Shown here: positions 35,217 to 44,081 of the stretch, in pieces
Layout: each line of letters begins with the position of its first letter
Position numbering within the stretch: the first letter of the stretch is position 1
NCBI RefSeq assembly: GCF_024346055.1
Contig: NZ_JAGQCH010000001.1
Coordinates: 310,001-374,000 of the forward strand
Direction: 5' to 3'
From: Cyanobium sp. Cruz CV13-4-11
GTDB lineage: Bacteria > Cyanobacteriota > Cyanobacteriia > PCC-6307 > Cyanobiaceae
DNA length: 64,000 nucleotides
The notes under the pieces: generated by a model
The model's database searches: none
Seen by the model: the letters and a program-made list of their open reading frames with translations, nothing else
What the model was told of the DNA's origin: nothing
Made by a program: the position numbers and the translations under genes

Positions 35217-35750
35217 TCAGAGGTCGAGGTCCCGCGCCATGGAGCGGAACGGATCGGTGTTGCCAGGCTTGGCGGGCTGCTGGGTGGTTTGGGACTGGCT
35301 CTGAGCCTCCACCTCCTTCTGTTGCTTCGCCGCCGCCGCACCACCGGGGAGGTTGGTGGGCGTGACGGCAGACCCCTTCATGCGCTGACCGAGCTCAGCG
35401 GCGCTCATCGTCTGGGCGAAGGTCTTCTTGACGGGCTTGGGGATGCCACCGGTGAGGTTCACGGCCTTCTCCGTGGGCTGGATCCCGGCCAGACCTGGGG
35501 TCATTTTCTCGACCCGTGCCTCCATCGACGCCACTTCGGCCACCATCTCCTTGTCGCCGGGGCTGTCGGCGTTGCCGGGGAAGGTGCGGCGGATCGTGTT
35601 CGATCGCTTCATGAACTGAACATCACCCAGGCTGGTCGAGGCCTCAGGATCGAGGAAGAAGGTCTCGGCCTTGGGTTTGGCCTTGGCGGCGGCCTCAGGC
35701 TTGGTCACCGAGGCGGCACGGGAACCGAACAGACGATCGAGCAGGCCCAT
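35217..35750 (-). CDS. Conserved cyanobacterial protein, unknown function
   Basis: 177 residues from ATG 35750. The sequence starts MGLLDRLFGS, followed by a Lys/Ala linker, then a conserved block FFLDPEASTSLGDVQFMKRS and IRRTFPGN, and later GGIPKPVKKTF. The C-terminal 60 residues are Gln/Ser-rich and probably disordered, ending FRSMARDLDL. There is no signal peptide or membrane segment. Proteins of this kind are found throughout cyanobacteria; I do not know a function. It is the last gene of the uvrC-hemJ-PHP operon, 29 bp below the PHP gene. Confidence 0.65.
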   Translation of the reverse strand: MGLLDRLFGSRAASVTKPEAAAKAKPKAETFFLDPEASTSLGDVQFMKRSNTIRRTFPGNADSPGDKEMVAEVASMEARVEKMTPGLAGIQPTEKAVNLTGGIPKPVKKTFAQTMSAAELGQRMKGSAVTPTNLPGGAAAAKQQKEVEAQSQSQTTQQPAKPGNTDPFRSMARDLDL

Positions 35751-35779
35751 CGACGCAAGGAGAAACGTGTCAGCAAACC

Positions 35780-36448
35780 CTAGCGGCCGTGGAGCACCAG
35801 CCCATGGGTATCCGTACCACAACTCATCAGAAGGCCCCGCCGTTCCAGGTCCGCCGCGATCGCCTCGCATACCAGTTCGGTGGGTTGCCAGCGGGGCCGC
35901 ATCCCGTAGTCGTACCAGACTTCAGCACCGTCGAAGCCCAGGTCCGCCGCCGCCGCGATCAGGCGCTGGTGGGGCAGCCGATAGCGGGCGGGGTGGGCCA
36001 GCAGGGCCAGACCCCCGGCGGTCTGGATCGCCGCCACCACCGCCTCGGCCCGCAGCGCCGGCCCCACCACAGCGTTGCCCTGAAGGTAGGGATGCAGGGA
36101 GGCATGCTCCGCGGCGAAGCCCAGCCCCAGGACATGGACCAGGCATCCCTCCAGCAGGCAGCTGATCTCCACCCCGCGCCAGAGGACGGGGGCCGGCTCG
36201 CCCCGCCGTCTGCGTGCCTCGAAGGCGGAAGCGATCGGCCCATGGGCCGTCAGGGCGTGGTGATCGGTGACGGCCAGGTGATCCAGGCCGATGGCGATGG
36301 CCTCGGCCGCCAGGTGCTCGGGGTGGAGGCTGCCATCGCTGCAGACGGTGTGGCAGTGGAAGTTGAGACGGTCCGGGCAACTGTCGGCCCGCACCTGGCG
36401 CAGCACCGGGGTGAGGGGATGGGCGAGAGCTTCAGGCCGCAGCACCAC
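35780..36448 (-). CDS. PHP-domain metal-dependent phosphoesterase
   Basis: 222 residues from GTG 36448 (or 36445). The PHP metal ligands are seen in NFHCHTVCSDGSL, then VTDHHAL, the Glu in GVEISC, and the late histidine motif CGTDTHG; LALLAHPARY supplies another His. This arrangement matches stand-alone PHP phosphoesterases acting on small phosphorylated molecules (YciV/RNase AM-like enzymes hydrolyse AMP 3'-phosphates or RNA 5' ends). The exact substrate cannot be told. It overlaps the hemJ 3' end by 17 nt in another frame. Confidence 0.83.
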   Translation of the reverse strand: MVLRPEALAHPLTPVLRQVRADSCPDRLNFHCHTVCSDGSLHPEHLAAEAIAIGLDHLAVTDHHALTAHGPIASAFEARRRRGEPAPVLWRGVEISCLLEGCLVHVLGLGFAAEHASLHPYLQGNAVVGPALRAEAVVAAIQTAGGLALLAHPARYRLPHQRLIAAAADLGFDGAEVWYDYGMRPRWQPTELVCEAIAADLERRGLLMSCGTDTHGLVLHGR

Positions 36449-37049
36449 CGCTCTCCTGCGTGGCCAGCCGTTCACGGCGCAGGCGCCGCCAGCGGGCATA
36501 GAACTGGATCGAGCCGGCCATGAACACCACCAGGGCCACCAGGAACCAGGTGGCCGCCCCGGTGGGGAACTGGTTCTTGAACACCACCAGCATCACCACC
36601 AGCACCAGCAGCAGGGTGGGCAGTTCGTTGAGGGCCCGCAGCTGGCGGCCGCTCCAGAGGCACTCACCCCGTTGCAGCTGGCCCATCAGCCGGTAGCAGA
36701 ACCAGTGGTAGATGAGCAGACCCGCCACGGCGGCCAACTTGGCGTGCATCCAGGCCTGCTTGAGCCAGGCCGGCTCCACCAGCAGCAGACCTACCGCCAT
36801 GGCCACGGCCACCACCATCCCCGGGGTGGTGATGATGTTGGCCAGGCGCCGCTCCATCAAGGCGTACTGGGCCTCGAAGGCCTGCCGCATCGGGGGATCC
36901 AGTTCGGCCGCCTCCCGGTGGTAGATGAACAGCCGCACCAGATAGAACAGACCGGCGAACCACACCACCACCCCGACGATGTGCAGGGTCTTGAACCAGA
37001 GGTAGGCCTCTGGGGGCCAGCTCACGGCCAGGGTCAGCGGCAGCGTCAT
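36432..37049 (-). CDS. hemJ: Protoporphyrinogen IX oxidase, HemJ type
   Basis: 205 residues from ATG 37049. The protein is a four-to-five-helix membrane protein with the HemJ signature YLWFKTLHIVGVVVWFAGLF, with the heme-ligand histidine, and later WLKQAWMHAKLAAVAGLL with the second conserved His and Lys. HemJ converts protoporphyrinogen IX to protoporphyrin IX for heme and chlorophyll, and is the enzyme used by most cyanobacteria in place of HemG/HemY. One base separates its start from the stop of the small secreted protein gene upstream. Confidence 0.92.
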   Translation of the reverse strand: MTLPLTLAVSWPPEAYLWFKTLHIVGVVVWFAGLFYLVRLFIYHREAAELDPPMRQAFEAQYALMERRLANIITTPGMVVAVAMAVGLLLVEPAWLKQAWMHAKLAAVAGLLIYHWFCYRLMGQLQRGECLWSGRQLRALNELPTLLLVLVVMLVVFKNQFPTGAATWFLVALVVFMAGSIQFYARWRRLRRERLATQESGGAAA

Positions 37050-37050
37050 G

Positions 37051-37407
37051 TCAGGACCTGGGGGCACCAGAGGGTGCGTCGGATCGCCAAGTTAGTCGGC
37101 AGTAGCGGCGGGCCACGGCGGCGGCATAGGCCCGATCCACCGGTCCCAGCTGCGGACTGATGCCCCCGTTGCGACAGTCCACCAGGATTCGCTCCCGGTG
37201 GTTCTCCTGGTCACTCACCCGGAGCCGGAGCTGCCAGGGATACTTGGCAATGCGGCTGATCTCGTCGCCGCAGACCGGCCCGACGCAGAGGCCAGGGGCG
37301 GCCAGGGCCGCCCCCCCGGCAGAAGGCAGCAGCAGCCACAGGGCCACAAGTCCAGCCCACAGCCGCCTGGTGAACAGCCCGGCGACAACCCACCCAACAA
37401 TCCTCAT
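37051..37407 (-). CDS. Small secreted protein in the uvrC-hemJ operon
   Basis: 118 residues. A signal peptide spans about residues 1-37 ([20 protein letters not shown], then ALAAP). The mature domain has [20 protein letters not shown], then [16 protein letters not shown] and a late RRYCRLTW; the four cysteines could form two disulfides. I recognise the shape as a protein conserved beside hemJ in related cyanobacteria, with no known function. The start overlaps the uvrC stop by 4 nt (ATGA), and the stop is one base before hemJ, so it is translationally coupled on both sides. Confidence 0.7.
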   Translation of the reverse strand: MRIVGWVVAGLFTRRLWAGLVALWLLLPSAGGAALAAPGLCVGPVCGDEISRIAKYPWQLRLRVSDQENHRERILVDCRNGGISPQLGPVDRAYAAAVARRYCRLTWRSDAPSGAPRS

Positions 37408-39404
37408 CCCGCCAGCTCCAGGGGGGGGGCATCCCCTTCATCGCCGGATTCGGGCCCGTCCATGGGGGGATGGAAGTGCTCCCACACCTGCCGCGCCATG
37501 GCCGGCCCGATCCCGGGGACGGCGGCGATCTGCTCGGGGCTGGCCAGCTGGATCGCGTCGATGGAGCGGAAATGGGCCAGCAGATCCTTGACCCGTTTGG
37601 GGCCGAGCCCGGCGATGTCGCTGAGGCGGGAGCGCTTCATCCGCTCGCCGCGCTGCTGGCGGTGGAAGCTCACGGCGAAGCGGTGGGCCTCGTCCCGCAG
37701 ACGCCGCAGCAGCACCACACCCAGTTGGTCGGCCTCGGTGTCGAGGGGCTGGCTGGCCCCGGGCAGGAACACCTCCTCGCGCTGCTTGGCCAGGGAACAC
37801 ACCGTCAGATCCTCGTGCAGATCCAGCTCCCGCAAGGCCTCCATCACCGCCGACAGCTGGCCTTTGCCGCCGTCGATCATGACAACGTCCGGCCAGTCGC
37901 TGAGGCCATCGGTGTGCAGGGCCGAGGCGCCCGCCCGTCGCAGGGCGGCCAGATCGGCCCCCTCCACCTTTGCCTGGGACCAGCGCCGGAAACGCCGCCG
38001 CATGATTTCCGCCATGGCCATGAAGTCGTCGGAATGGCCGGCCCGGATGCTGCTGCTCTGGATCCGGTATTTGCGGTAGTGCTGCTTGGCCGGCAGGCCG
38101 TCGATGAACACCACCTGGGAGGCCACCGCATCGCTGCCCTGGATGTGGCTGATGTCGTAGCCCTCGATCCGCCGGGGGGGCACCGGCAGCTCCAGCAGCT
38201 GGGCCAGGTCTTCGGTGGCCAGCAACTGCTGCTCCGCCCCCCGCTGGGCCCGGGCCAGCTCGAAGCCCGCGTTGCGCTCCACCAGTTCGATCAGATCAGC
38301 CTTCTGGCGCCGTTGGGGCACGACCAGCCGCACCTTGCGGCCCCGGCGCTCCGCCAGCCAGTCGCCGATCAGTTGCTGGGCCGGCAGCGGGTGCTGCAGC
38401 ACCAGCTCCGGCGGAATCTCCACCGGCTCCACCTGGCTGTAATGCTCCTCGACCACCCGTTGCAGCACTTCGGCCGGGGTGGCGATCGCCGCATCGGCGG
38501 TGTACCCCAGCCTGCCCACCAGCTTGCCGGCGCGCATCTGGAAGATCTGGACCGCCGCCACGCGATCGTCCGCCGCCAGGGCGATCACATCCCGGTTGAC
38601 GGAGCTGTCCCCCAGGCTCATCTTCTGGTCGGCCGTGAGCAGGTCGAGGCCCTGCAGCTGGTCGCGCACCCGGGCGGCGGCCTCGAAATCCAGCCGCTCG
38701 GCGTAGCGCTCCATCTGCTGCCGCAGCAGATCCAGCAGCTCGTCATTGCGGCCCTGGAACACCATCGCCACCTTGCGCAGGATGTGGTGGTAATCGTCGG
38801 AGCCGATCTTTTCCTGGCAGACCCCCGGGCATCGGCCGATGTCGAAGTTGAGGCAGGTTCGGTCGCGGTAGAGGGGCTGGGGACGCTGCCGCAGCGGAAA
38901 CACCCGTTTGACCACGGCCAGGGTGCGGCGCAGTAGGCCCACGTCCACATAGGGCCCATAGAAGCGATCCAGGGGGCTGCGCAGCCGGCGCCGTCGGGTG
39001 ATGAAGATGCGCGGGTAGGCCTCGCTCCAGGTGATGCAGAGGTAGGGGTACTTCTTGTCGTCCTTCAGCAGGACATTGAAATGGGGCTGGTGGTTCTTGA
39101 TCAGGTTCGATTCCAGCGCCAGCGCCTCCGCTTCGCTGTCGGTGACGATGAACTCGATCTCACAGACCTGGCGCACCATCAGGGCGATGCGGGGGCTGAT
39201 GTCGTGGGAGTTGCGGAAGTAGCTGCGTACCCGCGCCCGCAGGCTCTTTGACTTGCCGATGTAAAGGATGCGGTCGCTCGCATCCCGCATCAGGTAACAG
39301 CCCGGCTCCGCCGGCAGCTCCCGCAACCGGGCCGACAGTCGCTCGCGCTGGAGCAGCAGCGGCCCGATGACGTCACCGCCCGGAGTGCCGCCCGGCTCAG
39401 CCAT
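37404..39404 (-). CDS. uvrC: Excinuclease ABC subunit C
   Basis: 666 residues. The GIY-YIG nuclease domain is at about 33-115 ([19 protein letters not shown]). The UVR motif that binds UvrB follows near 225-260 ([15 protein letters not shown]). The central RNase H-like endonuclease domain contains [12 protein letters not shown] and [13 protein letters not shown], and two helix-hairpin-helix motifs close the protein ([35 protein letters not shown]). UvrC makes the two incisions in nucleotide excision repair. uvrC lies in the middle of a larger operon, 9 bp below the flavin reductase gene. No LexA box was recognised. Confidence 0.96.
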   Translation of the reverse strand: MAEPGGTPGGDVIGPLLLQRERLSARLRELPAEPGCYLMRDASDRILYIGKSKSLRARVRSYFRNSHDISPRIALMVRQVCEIEFIVTDSEAEALALESNLIKNHQPHFNVLLKDDKKYPYLCITWSEAYPRIFITRRRRLRSPLDRFYGPYVDVGLLRRTLAVVKRVFPLRQRPQPLYRDRTCLNFDIGRCPGVCQEKIGSDDYHHILRKVAMVFQGRNDELLDLLRQQMERYAERLDFEAAARVRDQLQGLDLLTADQKMSLGDSSVNRDVIALAADDRVAAVQIFQMRAGKLVGRLGYTADAAIATPAEVLQRVVEEHYSQVEPVEIPPELVLQHPLPAQQLIGDWLAERRGRKVRLVVPQRRQKADLIELVERNAGFELARAQRGAEQQLLATEDLAQLLELPVPPRRIEGYDISHIQGSDAVASQVVFIDGLPAKQHYRKYRIQSSSIRAGHSDDFMAMAEIMRRRFRRWSQAKVEGADLAALRRAGASALHTDGLSDWPDVVMIDGGKGQLSAVMEALRELDLHEDLTVCSLAKQREEVFLPGASQPLDTEADQLGVVLLRRLRDEAHRFAVSFHRQQRGERMKRSRLSDIAGLGPKRVKDLLAHFRSIDAIQLASPEQIAAVPGIGPAMARQVWEHFHPPMDGPESGDEGDAPPLELAG

Positions 39405-39413
39405 GGCGGGGCC

Positions 39414-39905
39414 TCAACCGCCGTACTGCCAGCCCGTGGCGGACAGTTCCAGGGCGGGGGCGTCGCGATGCAGGGTGGCCGTCTTCACTTCCCCCACGAA
39501 CACCGTGTGGTCGCCATGGGCCACCTGCCCCACCAGGGTGCACTCCACGGCGCCGAGGGCGTCGTCGAGCACCGGCAGGCCCAGGGGGCCGAGGTGGAAC
39601 GGCGCGGCGTCAAACCGTCCGCCCACACCCTTCTGGGGCTTGAAGAACACGGCCGCCAGGTCCTTCTGGTCGGCGGCCAGCACGTTGAGGCAGAAACGCC
39701 CGCTGCGCTGGATCATGCCGTTGCTGGTGGAATCGGCACGCACCGCCATCACCACCAGGGGAGGCTCGAAAGAGCCCTGGGTGACCCAGCTGGCGGTGAA
39801 GCCGTTGACCTCATCGCCTTCAGCGACGCCGCAGATGAACACGCCGTGGGGAATCTTGCGCAGCAGGGTCTTCTTGGCGGCCGCGTCCAGGGCAACGTCG
39901 GTCAT
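39414..39905 (-). CDS. Flavin reductase family protein
   Basis: 163 residues. The split-barrel FMN-binding domain is recognisable from KIPHGVFICGVAEGD, then NGFTASWVTQGSFEPPLVVMAV, FCLNVLAADQKDLAAVFF and the C-terminal VFVGEVKTATLH. Relatives of this domain form the C-terminal flavin reductase part of cyanobacterial diflavin flavoproteins; here it is a stand-alone copy of normal length. It likely reduces FMN or FAD with NAD(P)H. It is the first gene of the operon that continues with uvrC and diverges from coaD, with 66 bp between starts. Confidence 0.85.
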   Translation of the reverse strand: MTDVALDAAAKKTLLRKIPHGVFICGVAEGDEVNGFTASWVTQGSFEPPLVVMAVRADSTSNGMIQRSGRFCLNVLAADQKDLAAVFFKPQKGVGGRFDAAPFHLGPLGLPVLDDALGAVECTLVGQVAHGDHTVFVGEVKTATLHRDAPALELSATGWQYGG

Positions 39906-39971
39906 GGGGTGGGCGGCAGGGATCCGGCGACTCTAGGAACCCGGCCGGGCCCCTCTCCATAGGCTGGGCGC

Positions 39972-40475
39972 ATGCGAGCCCTCTATCCCGGCAGTTTCGA
40001 CCCGCTCACCCTCGGCCACCTCGACTTGATCGAGCGGGCAGCGCACCTCTTCGACGGTGTCGTGGTGGCGGTGCTGATGAACCCGTCCAAGCAGCCCAGT
40101 TTTCCCCTTGAGCGCCGGCTGGAGCAGATCCGCACCGCCACCGAAGGGATCGCCGGCATCGAAGTGGGCCATTTCGATGGGCTCACCGTGAGCTACGCCC
40201 AGACCTGCGGCGCCCAGGTGATCCTGCGGGGACTGCGGGCCATGAGCGACTTCGAATTCGAGTTGCAGATCGCACACACCAACCGGACCCTGGCCCCCCG
40301 GGTCGAGACCCTGTTCATGGCCACCTCAGCGCACCACAGCTTTCTGAGCAGCTCGGTGGTGAAGGAGGTGGCTCGCTTCGGCGGGGATGTCGGCCACATG
40401 GTCCCGCCGGGAGTGGCGATCGACCTGGAGAGGCTCTTTAATCGACAGGCAGCGCCCGAATCCCCATATGGCTGA
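39972..40475 (+). CDS. coaD: Pantetheine-phosphate adenylyltransferase
   Basis: 167 residues, the normal length. The nucleotidyltransferase motif is [13 protein letters not shown] with His16, and the second motif is SSSVVKE near 125, replacing the usual ISSTxxR. The [20 protein letters not shown] block is characteristic of CoaD. The enzyme adenylylates 4'-phosphopantetheine to dephospho-CoA, the penultimate CoA step. The coding end overlaps the start of the coiled-coil gene by 8 nt. Confidence 0.97.
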   Translation: MRALYPGSFDPLTLGHLDLIERAAHLFDGVVVAVLMNPSKQPSFPLERRLEQIRTATEGIAGIEVGHFDGLTVSYAQTCGAQVILRGLRAMSDFEFELQIAHTNRTLAPRVETLFMATSAHHSFLSSSVVKEVARFGGDVGHMVPPGVAIDLERLFNRQAAPESPYG

Positions 40476-41415
40476 AGTCCGTTTCTCCGTTCTCGACCAG
40501 CTGGACCAGCTGGAGGACATCGTCCTCGAAGGCAGCAGGATCCCCTTCAGCGGTGGACGGCTGGTCAACGAGCAGGACGCCATCGAGATGATGGATTCGC
40601 TGAGGGAGGCCCTGCCGGGTCAGATTTCCCAGGCCGAGGACCTGATCCGCCAGCGGGAGGGCTTCATTGAGAAGGCCAGGCTGCAGGCCGAGGAGATCGT
40701 CACCCAGGCACGGCGCGAGCGGGAGCAGCTGATCAATGCCGCCGCCATCCGCCAGGAAGCTGAACGCCAGGTCACGGAACAACGGGAACTGGCCCGCCAG
40801 CAGTGTGAGCAGATGGTGCTTCAGGCGCGCCAGCAGGTGGCCCAGACCGAGCAGGAGCACCAGGCCCGGATGGCCCAGTTCGAGCAGCAGTTCGCCGGCC
40901 GCCGCCAGCAACTGGAGCAGGAAGCCCAGCAGCGCCGCCAGCAGCTGGAGCAGGAGGCGGCAGAACGCAACCGGCAACTGCTGGAGCAGCACGAACGCGG
41001 CCGGGCCCAGGCCCTGCAGGATCTTGAAGGCATCCGCCAGGAAGGTCTGCGTGTTCAGCGGGAAAGCCAGGCCGAAGCCGAGCGCCTCCACGCCGACGCC
41101 CTGCAGTTCCGCCAGCAGACCCAGCAGCAGTGCGATGCCCTGATCGCCCGCACTCGCCAGGAGTCGGGCACCATCCAGGAGGGCGCCAACCGTTACGCCG
41201 AGCAGGTGCTGGGGGAACTGGAGGTGCGCCTCAAGGAACTCAGCCAGGTGGTCCTGGGGGGTCGGCGTGAACTGGTACGGCTGCAGGGCCAGGAGACAGC
41301 CGCCGCTAGCCGCCCGCTCGAAGCTCCGATTCCCCTGGAGAACGCGGCAGTTGATCGGGCCCGCCGTGCCGCCGGCCGCCTCAAGCGTGCCGCCAGCCGG
41401 GGCCTGGCCAGCTGA
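40468..41415 (+). CDS. Long coiled-coil protein downstream of coaD
   Basis: 315 residues from ATG 40468. The first 50 residues are a defined head ([19 protein letters not shown], then [20 protein letters not shown]). Residues about 55-280 are a nearly unbroken Glu/Gln/Arg/Ala-rich coiled coil. The head resembles the N-terminus of DivIVA- or SepF-related proteins only loosely. Proteins of this kind follow coaD in other cyanobacteria; the role is unknown, possibly in cell division or as a scaffold. The 8 nt overlap with coaD indicates translational coupling. Confidence 0.72.
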   Translation: MAEVRFSVLDQLDQLEDIVLEGSRIPFSGGRLVNEQDAIEMMDSLREALPGQISQAEDLIRQREGFIEKARLQAEEIVTQARREREQLINAAAIRQEAERQVTEQRELARQQCEQMVLQARQQVAQTEQEHQARMAQFEQQFAGRRQQLEQEAQQRRQQLEQEAAERNRQLLEQHERGRAQALQDLEGIRQEGLRVQRESQAEAERLHADALQFRQQTQQQCDALIARTRQESGTIQEGANRYAEQVLGELEVRLKELSQVVLGGRRELVRLQGQETAAASRPLEAPIPLENAAVDRARRAAGRLKRAASRGLAS

Positions 41416-41416
41416 G

Positions 41417-41434
41417 CCCAGGCCTGGACCTGGG
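41417..41434. terminator. Hairpin between convergent coiled-coil and dacB genes
   Basis: CCCAGG at 41417-41422 pairs with CCTGGG at 41429-41434 across a 6 nt loop, just after the stop at 41415 and 12 bp before the dacB stop. No T-run follows. It may serve both strands as a weak terminator. Confidence 0.4.
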
Positions 41435-41445
41435 GAACAGGGGGC

Positions 41446-42774
41446 TCAGAACGCCGGTTGGCAGGCCCCCACCGTCTGAACCTGTCGCAGCACGCGGCCG
41501 ATGGTCGTGTTCGGTGCTCCCGCTCCGGCGGACACCGCACTCACGTAGCGGGGGCCATCCGTCGTCTGGAGCACGCCGCTGATGGAACGCACGCCGGTCA
41601 GGGTGCCGGTCTTGGCGAAGAGCTGTCCGTCCAGGCTGGTGCCCTTGTACAGGTTGCGCAGGGTGCCCCGCCGCCCGGCGATGGCCATGGAACTGAGGTA
41701 ATCCCTGGAGTAGGGATGATGATCCATGCGCAGCAGCAGGGCCACCAGGAAACGGCTGGTGAGCCGGTTGGCGCGGTCAAGTCCACTGCCGTCGGCGATC
41801 CTCACCCCCTCCATCGGCAGGCCCTGGTCGTTCAGCCAGAGAAAGGTGCGACGACTGGCTTCGGCCAGGTCCCAGGTGCCAGCGGCCTGACGCAGCAACA
41901 CTTCGGCAGTGAAATTGTGGCTTTCCGTGTTGGCCAGGCTGAGCAGGCCGTGCATGGAGGTGGAGGGCTCCTCATGCATCAGCACGGCATCGCTGGGGAG
42001 GGGTTGGCGGGCCGAGACCAGGGCCAGCTGCACCTGGGGTCCGCCGTTCTGGGCCATGGAGCGGCGCAGCAGGGTCTGCAACCGGGAGGCCGGATTGCTC
42101 ACCGCATCGTCGATGGCGTTGCTGGTGATGGCGAGCCGGGTGATCGGCGCGCCGTACGCATAGGCCCGATCGCCCATGTGCCAGCCGCTGGGCCACCAGT
42201 TCTGGGGGGCTTCCTCCGCCAGCTCCAGCCGCACCGGGGTGCCGGCCGCCATGGCCAGCTGGGCAAAGCGTTGCAGCTGGGGCAGGGCCAGGTCGGGATC
42301 GCCCTGGCCGACCATGCGCAGGGTGCCGTCCTGCAGGCGCCACAGCTGGGTGGTGAGCCGGTAGTCGGGACCGAGCCGATCGAGGGCGAAGGCGGTGCTG
42401 ATCAGCTTCTGGTTGGAGGCCGGCACCCTGGGCTGCCGCCCGTTGACATCGGCCAGAAGACGTCCGCTGCCATCGGCGACGCTGATGCTCCAGCGGGACT
42501 GTTCATCCCCCAGGGCCTGGGCGACCTGACGTTGCAGCAGCGGGCAGCTGACCTCCCCGGCCAGCCGGGGCATGCCCACCGGTGGCGGCGCCACCGGCAG
42601 GGCGGCCATCGGCAGGGAGCGCAGGCTCCGGGCTGAGGGCAGCGCCGGTGCCTCCTGGGCCCAGGCCGCCATGCCCAGGGGGCCGGTGCTCCCGGCCACC
42701 AAGAGCATCGCCACCACGCGCAGGGAGAGAGGGCGGCGATGGAAGCCAGTGGAGTGGCGGACGGGCGTGGTCAT
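41446..42774 (-). CDS. dacB: D-Ala-D-Ala carboxypeptidase/endopeptidase (PBP4 family, S13)
   Basis: 442 residues. A signal peptide lies near 18-40 (LRVVAMLLVAGSTGPLGMAA). The three penicillin-binding motifs are SxxK (VPASNQKLISTAF), SxN (TESHNFTAEVLLRQ) and KTG (FAKTGTLTGVRSISG). The large insert between the first two motifs is typical of family S13. The enzyme trims or cleaves peptidoglycan in the periplasm. It is the last gene of the dapF operon, one base after the DUF4330 gene, which places two cell-wall functions (diaminopimelate supply and peptidoglycan trimming) in one transcript. Confidence 0.92.
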   Translation of the reverse strand: MTTPVRHSTGFHRRPLSLRVVAMLLVAGSTGPLGMAAWAQEAPALPSARSLRSLPMAALPVAPPPVGMPRLAGEVSCPLLQRQVAQALGDEQSRWSISVADGSGRLLADVNGRQPRVPASNQKLISTAFALDRLGPDYRLTTQLWRLQDGTLRMVGQGDPDLALPQLQRFAQLAMAAGTPVRLELAEEAPQNWWPSGWHMGDRAYAYGAPITRLAITSNAIDDAVSNPASRLQTLLRRSMAQNGGPQVQLALVSARQPLPSDAVLMHEEPSTSMHGLLSLANTESHNFTAEVLLRQAAGTWDLAEASRRTFLWLNDQGLPMEGVRIADGSGLDRANRLTSRFLVALLLRMDHHPYSRDYLSSMAIAGRRGTLRNLYKGTSLDGQLFAKTGTLTGVRSISGVLQTTDGPRYVSAVSAGAGAPNTTIGRVLRQVQTVGACQPAF

Positions 42775-42775
42775 C

Positions 42776-43306
42776 TCAGGAGGCTCCCAGTTTCAGGTCC
42801 GTGACAGTGCCGTTGAAGCGGAAGTTGGTCCCCTCCAGTTCCACCGGGGTACCGATCTTGATCGTCTGGTTGCCGAACACAACCCCACCGGAGGTGCGAC
42901 GCCCCTGGCCTTCGAGAACGAAACGGCCGTCAAAGGTGCTGAAGGTCTTCTGGTTGGGATCGGGGGCGCTCACCACTTTCCCGCCGGGGGTGAGGGTGGA
43001 GATGATCCGGTCGAAGGGAAGGATCTGCTTGACCACCACGCTGCCGTGGGGCTGGTTGCGGATCACGATCGCCACCTTGCCCTCGGTGCGGGCCTGTTGC
43101 AGCAGCTCCAGCGGTGCCGCCGCAGGGGCACCACGCACATCCACCATCACGGTGACGGGCTCGAGGGCGCCGGTGGCCTGGGCCACCGCACCGCTGAGAC
43201 GGGGACTCCAGATCACACCCCCGATCGCCAACAGTGCCGCAGCGGCAGCGCCGAGGTCGACGAGGCTCCAGGAACGGGATCGGGGCGAATCGCTGGGCAT
43301 GGGCAC
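42776..43306 (-). CDS. DUF4330 membrane-anchored protein
   Basis: 176 residues. One membrane segment lies near residues 16-34 (LVDLGAAAAALLAIGGVIW). The rest is extracytoplasmic with repeated beta strands (EPVTVMVDVRGAP, GKVAIVIRNQPHGSVVVK, FVLEGQGRRTSGGVVFGNQ), typical of DUF4330. Function unknown. The start could be ATG 43306 or 43300. One base separates its stop from the dacB start. Confidence 0.85.
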   Translation of the reverse strand: MPMPSDSPRSRSWSLVDLGAAAAALLAIGGVIWSPRLSGAVAQATGALEPVTVMVDVRGAPAAAPLELLQQARTEGKVAIVIRNQPHGSVVVKQILPFDRIISTLTPGGKVVSAPDPNQKTFSTFDGRFVLEGQGRRTSGGVVFGNQTIKIGTPVELEGTNFRFNGTVTDLKLGAS

Positions 43307-43365
43307 CTGAAAGCCAGCGCGAAGTGTACGCAGCCTTTCCGGGATGCACCAGCCGGGCCGGCCGC

Positions 43366-44055
43366 TCAGTTCTGCAGATCTTCGAGCATCTGGCCAAGGG
43401 CCCGCAGGTTGCTCCCCAGACCCGCCTCCTGGCGGCCGCTGAGGGCCAGGTCCTGCTGCTCGGCATCGGGTTTCTGCTCGAAGCTGGCTGCCAGCCGGTA
43501 GCCGTCGGGGTCGAGCCGGTAGAGCTCCCAGTCGCCCGGGTAGGCGCAGCGCAGGGCCCGGTCCGCCTGGGGAAGCAGGGCATAGGCGGACCGCCAGCCG
43601 GCCAGGAAGCCCTTGCGGCGCTGACGCGCCACGCTGCCAATCCCGATGGCCGCATCCTCCAGGGACGAATTGAGCAGCACAACGGCGCCGGCGTGGCCGC
43701 CACAGACCGCTTCCACCAGCTCGTACTCGGCCTGGCTGGCCCCCGCCAGCAGCAGCACACCCGTGGAGGGGACCTCCTGCTGCAGCCGGCGCTGGTCGGA
43801 GAAGCTGCCGAGGTGATCGGACAGGGCCGGAGCATCACGGCGGGCCAGGGCCGTGGCTCCGGCATCCGGGAACAGCAGGCGCAGGTCGGGCCGCTCGCCC
43901 ACCAGTCTCTCCAGCAGGCGCAGCACCACCGGCAGCAGCCGCAACCCTTCAAAGCGGAACTCCACGGTCCAGCGACCATTGGATCCGGCCGCCAGGGCCG
44001 CCTGCAGGGCCTCGAAGGCCTCGGCTTCGGCGGTGCGCAGATCGGCGGGCAGCAT
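43366..44055 (-). CDS. DUF1995 family protein
   Basis: 229 residues. The sequence begins with an AEAEAFEALQAALA helix and has RWTVEFRFEGLRLLPVVLRLLERL, then LRLLFPDAGATALARRDAP, fitting the cyanobacterial/plastid DUF1995 family (nucleotide-binding-like fold). Plastid members have been linked to LPA3-type photosystem assembly; whether this one is similar is inferred. It lies 26 bp below the cysteine desulfurase gene and 59 bp before the DUF4330 gene. Confidence 0.8.
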   Translation of the reverse strand: MLPADLRTAEAEAFEALQAALAAGSNGRWTVEFRFEGLRLLPVVLRLLERLVGERPDLRLLFPDAGATALARRDAPALSDHLGSFSDQRRLQQEVPSTGVLLLAGASQAEYELVEAVCGGHAGAVVLLNSSLEDAAIGIGSVARQRRKGFLAGWRSAYALLPQADRALRCAYPGDWELYRLDPDGYRLAASFEQKPDAEQQDLALSGRQEAGLGSNLRALGQMLEDLQN

Positions 44056-44081
44056 CGGCGTAGGTCAGGGCTGTGCGGACC

